DNA from: Procambarus clarkii
Taxonomy: Eukaryota > Arthropoda > Malacostraca > Decapoda > Cambaridae
Reading direction: 5' to 3'
DNA length: 64,000 nt
Assembly (NCBI RefSeq): GCF_040958095.1
Contig: NC_091195.1
Location: 28,313,586 to 28,377,585, forward strand
Position 1 is the stretch's first letter, and every line of letters begins with the position of its first letter. Shown here piece after piece: positions 51,520-61,058 of this stretch. The notes under the pieces are model-generated. The model was not told the origin of the DNA. It worked only from the letters and a program-made list of their open reading frames with translations, and ran no database searches. Position numbers and translations under genes: made by a program.

Positions 51520-52345
51520 TGCACACCGCCCCCCATCCAGTGGGCAGCGGTGGATAGGTTACAATCACTCAGTTACTGCCTACAGTTATCAAACTGGGGA
51601 TATTTGGCTAAAATTTCTGGTAGAAGATCATTTTGAATGAAATATTTACACATCGCTGGAACATTGGTTATAGAATTGTCTCTAAGTTCACGTATCTTTT
51701 CGCACTCCATCACATAGTGACGGAGGGTGTGCGAATAATTTTGTTGACACAGTTTACATTTGGTCAGGTCTACATCAGCAGATAATGAGAATTCCCAGAG
51801 ATACTTGTAACCGAGTCAAGCCGAGCAGTAGTAACATCTAGAAGTCTGCTGATTTTATTGGATGATCCATAGATGTGTGGCTCCTCTTGCATGATAGTAT
51901 GATGATAGATGGAATTACTGGTGTCAATTTCACTTTGCCTCAGATCTACAAGATCTTATTGAAGTTCTCGGTGTACTGCTGCTCTCAGATTGCTCATTGA
52001 CAATCCAAGGTTACACAACGGCTCCTTTAAAGGCAGATTCTTTGGCTAACTTATCAGCTCTATCATGCATTCGGAGGCCAACATGAGATGGAGACCACAT
52101 GAAATGGACTCTGTTACCATCCTTAATAATTTTGTTGTATTTGTGTCTAGCTTCGGACACGAGCATGTTACAGTTATGTCTTAAAGAGTTGAGAGCATTT
52201 AAGGATGATAAGGAGTCACATACAATTAATGTATCAAGTTTGGAGACTTGTACACATTTCAGTGCAAGGATCAAGGCAAATAGTTCGGTCTGAAGGGTAG
52301 AGGCCCAATTGTTTATACGGACGGCACCTTTTAACCCCACTCTTT
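51520..52345 (-). pseudogene. LINE RNase H and 3' fragment, minus strand
   Basis: The minus-strand frame 52011-52340 encodes QTELFALILALKCVQVSKLD, TLIVCDSLSSLNALNSL and FMWSPSHVGLRMHDRADKLA, a clear RNase H with the DSLSSL and SHVG motifs. The rest of ORF2 and the 3' region to about 51.52 kb contain several breaks. I/Jockey-type by domain content. Confidence 0.82.
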
Positions 52346-52349
52346 GTGG

Positions 52350-53104
52350 GGGTGCTCAGCACTGTAACTCCCACACTTGAGTATGCATGATTTCTTCACA
52401 CTCCTCTACATTCCAGGATTTGTACTGGTCCTGCCAAGTCGACTAATTATTTTGATCTTTCTGGTAGTACACGTCCTGATGATTTACACATCCATAAACA
52501 CTTGGTTGATTCAGGTGCTACCCATGTCACTTTTAACCCCACCCGCACTGGTACCCGTGTAGTTGCGGTCCCTTCTCAGGAGGTAACAGATCACCTGGCA
52601 TCGTTGCTCTGCATTTTTTTATTATTTATTATCTGCAATTTTTATGTAATATCAAACAACCTTATCATTGTGTTCATTGCTGTCTTCTTTTATGTGCTAG
52701 CCATATGCTGTATTGTGACTACCAATTTTTGTCAACTACCATTCAAGCTGTCATTGCAATCAATCTTATATTGTTTCTGCTGTATTGTGCCTACCAATTT
52801 GTTGTCAACTACCATTTTAAGCTGTCATTGCAATCAATCTTAGCTACCTATGTGCTTTAATATACTGTACCTACAATTTTCTCTCATCTTTTTTTTTTTT
52901 TTTTTTTTTTCATTTCATGTAATCTGTTATCATTTTTTGTCTATAAATTTTGCATGTATTTACCTCCTTAAAATTTTCTTAGATTAAGGACCTGCCCGAA
53001 ACGCTGCGCGTGCTAGTGGCTTTACAAGACTGTAATTACCATATTTGTATCCTCACATTCCTTATGTACATTCTTGTATATGCATAAATAAATAAATAAA
53101 TAAA
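52350..53104 (+). mobile_element. LINE 3' end, + strand, tail shared with SINE family D
   Basis: Little coding remains. The 3' UTR holds two diverged copies of TACCAATTTKTSTCAACTAC and a T22 run near 52888. It ends TTAAGGACCTGCCCGAAACG, TGCTAGTGGCTTTACAAGAC and (AAAT)n to 53104. The terminal block is the same as in SINE D and in the LINE at 47.2-48.2 kb. Confidence 0.7.
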
Positions 53105-53219
53105 TTGGTGAGACCCCAGTTCCGGTCTCCCGGTTAAATGCCAGTATTCTCACAGTCATTATCACCCGCACCCTATCGCAACTGGAGATAGAGAGCTAAA
53201 ATACTGCCACGAGGATATT

Positions 53220-53850
53220 AATATATTCTTAAGGCCCAAGGCCATTCTATCCTTCAGACTGACACGTTCACTCAAGCCCCTCGTGTGGTGGTTGTCGTCA
53301 GCCTCTTTGGGTAGTCAAATTCACTTTTGATGGCAGATCCTTTCCGTCTTTTGTTATTCTTGTAGGTGTCAGATGCTCCATTCAGGAATACATTCCTTCT
53401 CCTTGCTTCTGCAACAGGTGTTGGAAATTTGGCCATGGTTTCTTGCGATGCACCAGCCAGGTGTCCTTGTGCCCTTGTGTGGAGTCTCAGGTCATTCTAA
53501 GACCTGAGACTCTTCTTCCCAGCCTCGCTGCATCAATTGCGGTAATGCCCAACCTGCCTTCTCTTGCCCATGCATACACTGCAAATTTGAGGAAGCCATT
53601 TTTAATTTAAAACATCGTGATTGGATTTTTCTCAAAGGCAAGACACCAGGTTTTTACTTTTACAAGAGGCCTTTACTTTTTTCCAACATGACTTGAACTG
53701 AACTCGCAGTTCACTGCTTGGCGTTTTCACCTTCCCCCTCCCAGTCTTCTCGTGCCATTCAGTTCAGTGTCATATCTCACCTCCTCCCTCTTCTCTGTCC
53801 CCTGTCCCAATCTGTCTCTGTTCTCTCTGTCCCCTTTCCAATCTCGTCTT
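53220..53850 (+). pseudogene. LINE ORF1 fragment with CCHC zinc knuckles
   Basis: In shifting frames: CNRCWKFGHGFLRC (near 53.41 kb), then CINCGNAQPAFSCP and CIHCKFEEAIFNLKHRD. These are zinc-knuckle and neighbouring motifs typical of I/Jockey-like LINE ORF1 proteins. Frameshifts and stops make it non-functional. Confidence 0.7.
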
Positions 53851-53859
53851 TCTTCTCAG

Positions 53860-55060
53860 CCTCGCCATGTTTTTTAGCCCTTCATTAGCCCGCCTCCCCC
53901 TCCTCGGGGGCCTCCTCGGGCGGCTCGGATACGGACGGCGACCACACTTCCCAGAGGCCCCCTGCCGGCACAGCGTCACAGCCTCCACCCCTTTCGGCCG
54001 ACGATTGGACGACGCTGCAGGCGCTCATCGCGCAGGCTCGGGGGCCCTCTCATGTCACAAGCCTTCTGGGCATGGGAACCACCGAGGCCGACTCTGCCGT
54101 GGCTGCCACAGCCGCCCTGCCCCCCGTCACCGACCGTCGCCCACGGGCCAGGGGGCATAAGTCGAGGCGACGTGCGAGCTCCTCCAGTCTGTCCTCCTTC
54201 GATGAGTCCCCCGAGGAGAGAGCGCCCCCCCTCTTACTAGCCCTTGGCCGGGGCAACTCCGGGCGACCACGGGCTCCAGCATCCCACTCTTGGGCGTGCA
54301 CGTCCCGCAGGCCCTTCGGGACAAGGTCTGGGCAAACAAGTATGTGGATCTCAGACACTTGCTTGCCTATGAGCGGGAATCAGGATCTTTCGAGTCCCAC
54401 TCTGCACCAATCCCTGACGCCCAGGCGGTTGGTAAGAAGCAGCCGCCCCTGACGCCGGACCAGTGGGCGCATGGCCTCGACATTTACGCGACTATCTACG
54501 TCGAGCAGCACCCAGCGGAGGCCCAGGCGCTGTTTACCTATACACGGTACGTGAAGACCATGAAGACGGCCCTCAAAGGCGACTGGATGTGGTACGACAA
54601 GGCCTTCAGATGGGACAGGGAGAGGTCGGGCTGTTCATGGTTGAACTACAGGCTGGACTTGGAATTTCGCTCGGTGCAACGCCTCGCCCAGGCCGCTGCT
54701 CAGCCGACGTGGCAGGAGGCAGGGCGACCGGCAGCACTTACTCTCTCTAGCGCCCGGGCAGCAGGGCTCCCCCGGGCTACTGCTTCGCCTACCACTCGAG
54801 GGGACCCGGCTGCACTTTCACCTCATGTTCATTCAAGCACTACTGCCCGCGCTGCCGAAGGAGGCACCCTGCCTACAACCCATGTCCTCCAGCACGGCCT
54901 CGCGACGAACCCACACAGGAGCAGCGCCCCCGTCGCCACCCACAAGTTAGGGGTTCGAGGAGCTAGGCTTGACTCCAACTGGTTACGCCCCTCACTTTCT
55001 GAACTTGGCGGGGCCCTCAGCCGCCTCTAGAAGGGCTTCCCGAACAGCGCTATCGCGGTC
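53860..55060 (+). pseudogene. gag-like ORF of a tyrosine-recombinase (DIRS/Ngaro-like) retroelement
   Basis: The frame at 54290-54700 encodes VPQALRDKVWANKYVDLRHL, PDQWAHGLDIYATIYVEQHP, TYTRYVKTMKTALKGDWMWY and DKAFRWDRE. The pattern (ALR.K.W..KYVDL..LL; W..YDK.FR) is one I associate with ORF1 of DIRS/Ngaro elements. After a frame change near 54.70 kb, a Cys/His cluster follows (C, C, C, H, C, C, H, C from 54781 to about 54890; HYCPRCRRRHPAYNPC). Upstream, an Arg/Ser/Pro-rich segment extends back to about 53.87 kb. GC content is far above the surroundings. No pol genes are present. Confidence 0.65.
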
Positions 55061-55089
55061 GGCAGGTGAGAGAGTGACGTTTTCCTTCC

Positions 55090-55690
55090 CAGTTCGGTAG
55101 ATGTAGTTGTTCTGCCCCCCTGAGGTTTTCCCTCGCGGCCAGCGGGCACTCGCCCTTCGGGGGGAGGGGAAGGTCCGGTCTGCTTGCCTGCGGGGTGGGG
55201 GTGCAGCGCCCGTCCCCAAGTGTTCCGCTGTCCGCAGCTACTACTTTGACTTTACAGCCATTCTACTAGTAAGCCCTACCTTAAGTCAGGAAATTCTTTC
55301 TCCTTATTCCTTGACGGCTCGGCCTCTGGCCTGGGGTTATTTTCTTCTCCAAATTCATATCAGGCTTTCCCAGTCTCTATGTAATTTTCTGCTGCCTGAT
55401 TATTTTCCAGCTAGGGTTTACCATTATGTTATGTTGTTTACTTATGGTGTCCTGACTGTTATACTTAGAGTCAGATTTGTTACATTCGCCTCACTGCTAA
55501 TTCTAGACAATAGGCCATTATGTTTCTGCAGAGTTTGTTACTAGGCTATAAGATTACTTTTATTTTACTACGGGTGTACAATTTAAGTTGTTTCGTGTAC
55601 TTTGAGTTAGCCACGGCTATGTTATACATTTGTTAAGACTTACTTAGAAGCCTGTTTTACTTCTGCAGAATTATTTATCCTGTACTTCTA
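55090..55690 (+). mobile_element. LTR-like repeat (3' copy)
   Basis: GTGCAGCGCCCGTCCCCAAG, CGCTGTCCGCAGCTACTACT, CTAGTAAGCCCTACCTTAAG and ACTACGGGTGTACAATTTAA repeat the order seen at 50.73-51.07 kb at moderate identity. Together they bracket the gag-like ORF. Confidence 0.6.
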
Positions 55691-55696
55691 CGTATC

Positions 55697-55995
55697 ATCA
55701 GTCTCCGTGGTGTAGTGGTAAGACACTCGCCTGGCGTTCCGCGAGCGCTATGTCATGGGTTCGTATCCTGGCCGGGGAGGATTTACTGGGTGCAATTCCT
55801 TAACTGTAGCCTCTGTTTAACGCAACAGTAAAATGTGTACTTGGTTGTAACAACGATTCTTCGCGGCGGGGATCGTATTCCAGGGACCATAGGATTAAGG
55901 ACTTGCCCGAAACGCTACGCGTACTAGTGGCTCTACAAGAATGTAACAACTCTTCTATATATCTCAAAATGTATAAAATCTCAAAAAAAAAAAAT
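55697..55995 (+). repeat. tRNA-derived SINE, family D, copy 2
   Basis: Head TCTCCGTGGTGTAGTGGTAA (A-box-like), B box GGGTTCGTATCC, body CTTAACTGTAGCCTCTGTTT, tail GACTTGCCCGAAACGCTACG and TACTAGTGGCTCTACAAGAA, then an A run. It directly abuts the left inverted repeat of the zinc-finger locus. Confidence 0.9.
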
Positions 55996-56006
55996 AATAA
56001 TAATAT

Positions 56007-56152
56007 ATTCAGACGAGAACAGAAGCAAACACAAACCAGCGCATATACGAACGAAATGGATTGTATATACAGACTTGTCAGTGAACGAACTTGTTTCTGG
56101 GGTACTGAACTGACGGTATCCGAAACTGCAATAGTCGATTTGACCAGTCCCC
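56007..56152 (+). repeat. Left inverted repeat flanking the zinc-finger gene
   Basis: 146 bp from ATTCAGACGAGAACAG to TTTGACCAGTCCCC. It matches the complement of 58037-58171 over almost its whole length (AACACAAACCAGCGCATATA, CGAACGAAATGG, GGTATCCGAAACTGCA), with about a dozen substitutions and one gap of about 15 bp. Confidence 0.92.
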
Positions 56153-56356
56153 GTCCAGGATGGAGCATAAAACCTTGACACAAATTGCACCTATCATAAA
56201 GAAGAAGCACCACCATGGACCGCCAAGTGCTCACATCAAGTCTAACTCTAAGAAACGACACTCAAGCCTTGTCTAACCGTCAACATTGACGCGTCTCCCA
56301 ACATCAGCACTCGTGTAGTCACCCGGAGGTGAACGACCTACCAACCTGTCATAAAG

Positions 56357-57505
56357 ATGGAGACTCACCAGTGTCCACAGTGTGGGAAGGTATTCAATTA
56401 TCTTAGCGGTATGAAGAAACACATGTTAGTGCATTCGGATGAGAAACCTCATGAGTGTCTAGAGTGCGGGAAGAAATTCAGGCGTCTTGGAGATGTGAAA
56501 ACTCACACATTAGTGCATTTAGGTTACAAACTTCATAAGTGTCCAGAGTGTGGGAAGAGATTCGGTCACCGTGGTACTTTAAGGAAGCACAGGAAGGTGC
56601 ATATGGATCAAAAACCTATTGAATGTACCGAGTGTGGTAAAAAATTTAGAGAACGTGGACAATTAATACAACATAGGTTAGTGCATTCAGGTGATAAACC
56701 TCACGAGTGTCCAGAATGTGGGAAGAGATTCAGACAGCTTGGGCATATGAAGAGACACAGGATGGTGCATACGGATCTAAAACCTTTTGAATGTGCTGAG
56801 TGTGGCAAAAAATTTAAAGAACGTGGAACTATAATAAAACACATTTTAGTGCATTCAGATGACAAACCTTATGAATGTCCAGAGTGTGGGAAGAGATTCA
56901 ATCAACTTGAAACTATAAAGAAGCACAGGAAGGTGCATATGGATCAAAAACCTTTTGAATGTGGTGAGTGTGGCAAAAAATTTAGAGAACGTGGACAATT
57001 AATACAACACAGGTTAGTGCATTCAGGTGAGAAACATCACGAGTGTCCAGAGTGTGGAAAGAGATTCGGGCGTCTTGGGCATATGAAGAGACACATGATG
57101 GTACATACGGATAAAAAACCTTTTGAATGTGCTGAGTGTGGCAAAAAATTTAAAGAACGTGGAACTATAATAAAGCACAAGTTAGTGCATTCAGGTGACA
57201 AACCTTATGAATGTCTAGAGTGTGGGAAGAGATTCAGGCAGCGTGGAACTATGAAGAGGCACATGATGGTGCATATGGCTCTAAAACCTTTTGAATGTAC
57301 TGAGTGTGGCAAAAAATTTAAAGAACGTGGAACCATAATACATCACATGTTTGTACATTCAGGTGAGAAACCTCATGAGTGTCCAGAGTGTGGGAAAAGA
57401 TTCAATCGTCTTGGAAATATGAAGATGCACAAGATGATACATTCACGTGATAAGCTGAAATTTGGTAAAACATTGATTCCGAAATTTAGCTCCTATAAGA
57501 AATAG
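56357..57505 (+). CDS. Intronless 13-finger C2H2 zinc-finger protein
   Basis: 382 residues, almost entirely 13 tandem fingers of 28 residues with consensus linkers (H-x-D/G-E/D-K-P-like). Each finger has C-x2-C-x12-H-x3-H spacing, e.g. HECPECGKRFRQLGHMKRHR. Fingers alternate between two subtypes (ECPECGKRF and ECxECGKKFxERG), showing growth by two-finger duplication. The start ATG (context AAAGATGG) follows an in-frame TGA at 56330. The ORF ends with a short basic tail and TAG. No KRAB, ZAD, BTB or SCAN-like domain. The role is presumably nuclear DNA binding; target and specificity unknown. It is bracketed by inverted repeats. Confidence 0.9.
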   Translation: METHQCPQCGKVFNYLSGMKKHMLVHSDEKPHECLECGKKFRRLGDVKTHTLVHLGYKLHKCPECGKRFGHRGTLRKHRKVHMDQKPIECTECGKKFRERGQLIQHRLVHSGDKPHECPECGKRFRQLGHMKRHRMVHTDLKPFECAECGKKFKERGTIIKHILVHSDDKPYECPECGKRFNQLETIKKHRKVHMDQKPFECGECGKKFRERGQLIQHRLVHSGEKHHECPECGKRFGRLGHMKRHMMVHTDKKPFECAECGKKFKERGTIIKHKLVHSGDKPYECLECGKRFRQRGTMKRHMMVHMALKPFECTECGKKFKERGTIIHHMFVHSGEKPHECPECGKRFNRLGNMKMHKMIHSRDKLKFGKTLIPKFSSYKK

Positions 57506-57559
57506 GAGAGGTATTTATTTCATTTGTTGAATCTGACAATTTATTAATATACTTGGATT

Positions 57560-58040
57560 TACCTGAAGGCCACTATTCAATGAATTCTAAAAAAATGCGA
57601 GAGTAACCCCAGTTCACAAATGTGGTAATCTCACTGATGTCTACAATTACAGACCTATCTCAGTTCTGCCAACCTTGTCAAAAATATTTGAAAAGCTAAT
57701 CTAGAAGCAGCTTTACTCATATCTAGCCAAACTCAATATACTTAGCTCTTGCTAATATGGTTTCAGACCCAATAAAAGCACTAACGATGCACTTATTAGT
57801 ATGATTAACTTGATACATGCAGCTCTTGACAAAAATGAGTTCCCTGTTGGGTTATTTGTGGACCTGCTTAAGGCTTTTGACACTGTCAACCACCAAAACC
57901 TTCTTAAATTACATCATTATGGAGTCAGAGGTCACTCCCTACAATACCTTCAGTCTTACCTTACTGACAGGCTCCAGTATGTTTCTGTGAATAATTCAAT
58001 TTCTCCCACCCTACCCATCCACATTGGTGTTCCCCTGGGG
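57560..58040 (+). pseudogene. LINE reverse-transcriptase fragment
   Basis: In sequence: YNYRPISVLPTLSKIFEKLI, GFRPNKSTNDALISMINLIH, FVDLLKAFDTVNHQNLLKLH (catalytic Asp motif), LTDRLQYVSVNNS and IHIGVPLG. At least two stops occur. It breaks off exactly inside the GVP.G motif, where the right inverted repeat starts. Confidence 0.88.
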
Positions 58041-58171
58041 ACTGGTCAAGTCGTCTACTGCAGTTTCGGATACCGCGCTAGAAACAACTTCGTTCACTGA
58101 GAAGTTTGTACATACAAACCATTTCGTTCGTATATGCGCTGGTTTGTGTTCGCTGTTGTTTTCGTCTGAAT
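58037..58171 (-). repeat. Right inverted repeat flanking the zinc-finger locus
   Basis: 135 bp, complement of the left repeat. The inner end GGGGACTGGTCAAG overlaps by a few bases the LINE sequence it interrupts, and the outer end is TCGTCTGAAT. No clear target duplication beyond either outer end. Confidence 0.92.
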
Positions 58172-58289
58172 AAATACATGACACTTCATCATATAATTAG
58201 CGCTTCCATTAACAATTCTTAGTGCACTGTTTGTATTACTTTGTTTGTTAACAAAGCGCACTCTTATCAGAGAAGAGAAGGGAAGAGAA

Positions 58290-58435
58290 CTCTCAGGGGA
58301 GAAAGTGCCAAACCATTAAGACTATATAGCACGTGGAAGGGGTCAGGTTAAGGATTTAATTGGGATGGCCCGGGGGGAGGGAAGGAATGGTGCCCAACCA
58401 TTTGGACGGTCGGGGATTCAACTCTTTATCAGAGA
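58290..58435 (-). repeat. tRNA-like SINE, family C, - orientation
   Basis: Complement contains GTTGAATCCCCGACCGTCC, then ATGGTTGGGCACCATTCC and CCTTAACCTGACC. Relative of the copy at 12.66-12.85 kb. Confidence 0.65.
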
Positions 58436-58514
58436 AGACATCCTTTATTAGAATAACAAGGTGCAAACCATACCCCATACTGTTGAAATCTATTTATTTG
58501 TATACAAGAAGTTT

Positions 58515-58735
58515 TTAATTTTTTAAATTTTGCCCCGAGGGTCGACTTTATTGGGCAGCGCCACTCATCTTGTGAGTGGACATACCACCATAGCAGCATA
58601 TGTACAACATTCCCCAAAAGGAAGAAAACCAGCTGGGTTGCTCATCCTGTCACTTGTACCCAGACACAGCTGGGACTTGCTTAACTGCCTCCAGTGAACA
58701 GCTCCTCAAACAAAAAGATTATTATTTTTTCTTTT
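58515..58735 (-). repeat. Retroposon family F, copy 1
   Basis: On the minus strand: AGTCCCAGCTGTGTCTGGGT, GGTATGTCCACTCACAAGAT, GAGTGGCGCTGCCCAATAAA, ending CCTCGGGGCAAAATTTAAAA. Non-coding with an A-rich 3' end. The second copy is at 59.21-59.46 kb. Confidence 0.8.
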
Positions 58736-58739
58736 GAGA

Positions 58740-58985
58740 TATATACAAGTTATTACATTCTTGTACAGCCACTAGTACACGTAGCGTTTCGGGCAGGTCC
58801 CCGAAACGATCCCCGCCGCGAAGAATCGTTGTTACTACCAAGTACCCATTTTACTGTTGAGTTAAACAGAGGCTACAGTTAAGGATTTGCGCCCAGTAAA
58901 TCCTCCCCGGCCAGGATACGAACCCATGACAAAGTGCTCGCGGAACGCCTGGCGAATGTCTTACCACTACACCACAGAGACATCT
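58740..58985 (-). repeat. tRNA-derived SINE, family D, copy 3
   Basis: Complement of the copy at 55.70 kb: ACGAACCCATGAC (B box), CAGAGGCTACAGTTAAGG, CGTAGCGTTTCGGGCAGGTC. It lies in inverse orientation to copy 2, so the zinc-finger locus is also bracketed by SINEs facing each other. Confidence 0.88.
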
Positions 58986-58994
58986 GTCAACCCT

Positions 58995-59206
58995 TAAAAG
59001 CTTACGTTGTCTTACGGGTGCAAAATAGGGAAATCTTTTTAAGAACAGTATCAATATTTGACAAATAGTGTTTTCCTAACTCAAACAATGTGGGGTTTAT
59101 TATTATTATTCTAATGTCTCTCAGGTGTTCACATTCACGTAGATAGTGGTCAAGGCGGTGTCTGTCACTCTCATCACAGATTCTACAGCTTCGCTGATCA
59201 ACAGAA
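58995..59206 (-). pseudogene. LINE-X 3' end, first copy
   Basis: On the minus strand: DQRSCRICDESDRHRLDHYL, RECEHLRDIR, LGKHYLSNIDTVLKKISLF. About 210 bp nearly identical to 59467-59690 of the longer copy, separated by a retroposon F insertion. Confidence 0.88.
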
Positions 59207-59213
59207 TTTTTTT

Positions 59214-59465
59214 TTTTAATTTTGCCCCGAGGGATGAGTTTATTAGGCAGCACCACTCATCTTGTGAGTGGACACACCGCCATAGTGGCAGTATTGGGCA
59301 GCGCCGCTCATCCTGTGAGTGGACATATCGCCATAGCAGCATGTACAACACTACCCAATAGGAAGAAAACCCGCTGGGTTGTTCATCCTGTCACTTGTAC
59401 CCAGACACAGCTGGGACTTGCTTAACTGTCTCAAGTGAACAGCTCCTCAAACAAGAAGATTAACA
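59214..59465 (-). repeat. Retroposon family F, copy 2
   Basis: As copy 1, but with an extra internal unit: GTGAGTGGACACACCGCCAT and GTGAGTGGACATATCGCCAT on the + strand show a tandem duplication of about 48 bp. It ends at a T run (A tail on the minus strand) at 59207-59219. Confidence 0.85.
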
Positions 59466-59466
59466 T

Positions 59467-61058
59467 CTATCAACCCTTAAAAGCTTACGTTATCTTGCAG
59501 GTGCAAAATGGGGAAATCTTTTAAGAACAGTATAAATATTTGACAAATAGTGTTTTCCTAATTCAAACAATTTGGGGTTTATTATTCTACACATACTTCT
59601 GATGTCTCTCAGGTGTTCATATTCACGTAGATAGTGGTCAAGGCGGTGTCCATCACTCTCACCACAGATTCTGCAACTTCGCTGATCAACTGTTGCTTCC
59701 ATTCCATATCTCCATGGATATCTGTATCCAAGACGGATTCTCGCTATTTCTGATTTTCTCCCTCGTCCTCCTCTTCTGCCATAATGCTTGGGGATTGCCA
59801 GCTGCAACCATGTTGTACCATCGTACAGATTCACTGGTTTGTGCTTGTATCCTCCTTTCCTCAGTTACCTTGTCACGGTGATGTTGCCTGACAATACCTC
59901 TAATTTGTAGTAGAGTCTTGAGTATGAAGTATTCAATATGGTCTCCTTCAGCAGCCAGCACGTACATCTGCTCGTTCATTCCCACATATTCCAACATGGG
60001 AGGGGATCCACAGAAACTTGATGACTTTTCCCTGATTGGTAAGTACTCTCACAGCTCTCTTAATTTCAGCGACTATTGCAGCATTTTCTGCCCGATTTTT
60101 ACTTAGGCTTTGAAGTGCTGCTTTTGAATTAGTGCAAATCACTGCACCATTAGTGTTCCGTTCAAGTAACCTTAACGCCATAACAATGGCAGTTAACTCT
60201 GCTTGCGTTGAAGAGGCATAGTTCTCAATACGCGTTTTTTCTTCATTTCTGCATTGGAAAGCATTATCCTTAATTACAGTGTATGCTACACCAGCCTTGC
60301 CATTGACAGGATTAGATGACCCGTCAGTGTAGTTTTGATCTAGTTCATCTCCGGCGTCTTTATAAATTTCCTCGAGATACTTGTGCCTCATTTCTTGTGG
60401 TATCATGTTGGATTTTTTCATTGCCATTTCATTGATGATAATCTTGCATAAGTCATCCTCCCAGGGAGGTAACCTCTCTACAGGAATGAGCTCGCGGGCT
60501 TGCTCATGCAGGTGAAGTTCTTCGAGGTAGCAGACTGATCTGTGATGCCATTTTTTGCTTCTCTTGTTTCCCCCTGAAAGTAGCACAGAACTCAGTTCTT
60601 TCTTAGCAATATCATTGTAATGGGGATCTCTGGCTATCCCAATTGCAAGCTTAGCATTCAGCTCCTTAATTCTGCTTTTAACATTGGGGAGGGACAACAA
60701 CTCTCGTAGATTGGACGTTTTGGCCGTTCTTGAAACTCCAAGAATGAGTGTCATGGCTTCATTCTGAATGCTTTCGAGCCTTTACATATCGCTTTGGGAG
60801 TAGGTGCATAAAACTGGTGCTGCATAGTCTATGACGGACCGCGCACAGGCTGGGTACATCATTTTTAGCACGGCAATAGAGGCCCTATGCCCATTCCAGG
60901 TCATGGCTTTCAGTGCCCTGAATCGACTTTTGCATGTTCCTATGAGTTGGTTGAGCTCCTCTTTCTTCCCTTTGTTAGAGCCGACAGTGACGCCAAGGTA
61001 CCGATAGTGGTTGTTAAATAAAGGAGTGCCTGTACTATGGGGCCTAGTATTATCTGAA
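59467..61058 (-). pseudogene. LINE-X: reverse-transcriptase C-terminus, RNase H and 3' end
   Basis: From 61058 downward on the minus strand: RYLGVTVGSNKGKKEELNQL, ARSVIDYAAPVLCTYSQSDM, LESIQNEAMTLILGVSRTAK. RNase H follows: YTDGSSNPVNGKAGVAYTV, SSTQAELTAIVMALRLLE, WIPSHVGICGNERAD. Then a Cys/His motif (CRICGESDGHRLDHYLREYE). There are stops at about 60782 and after the RNase H domain (59948), so it is inactive. I/Outcast-like by domain set. The partner N-terminal part is at 63.05-64.0 kb. Confidence 0.87.
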
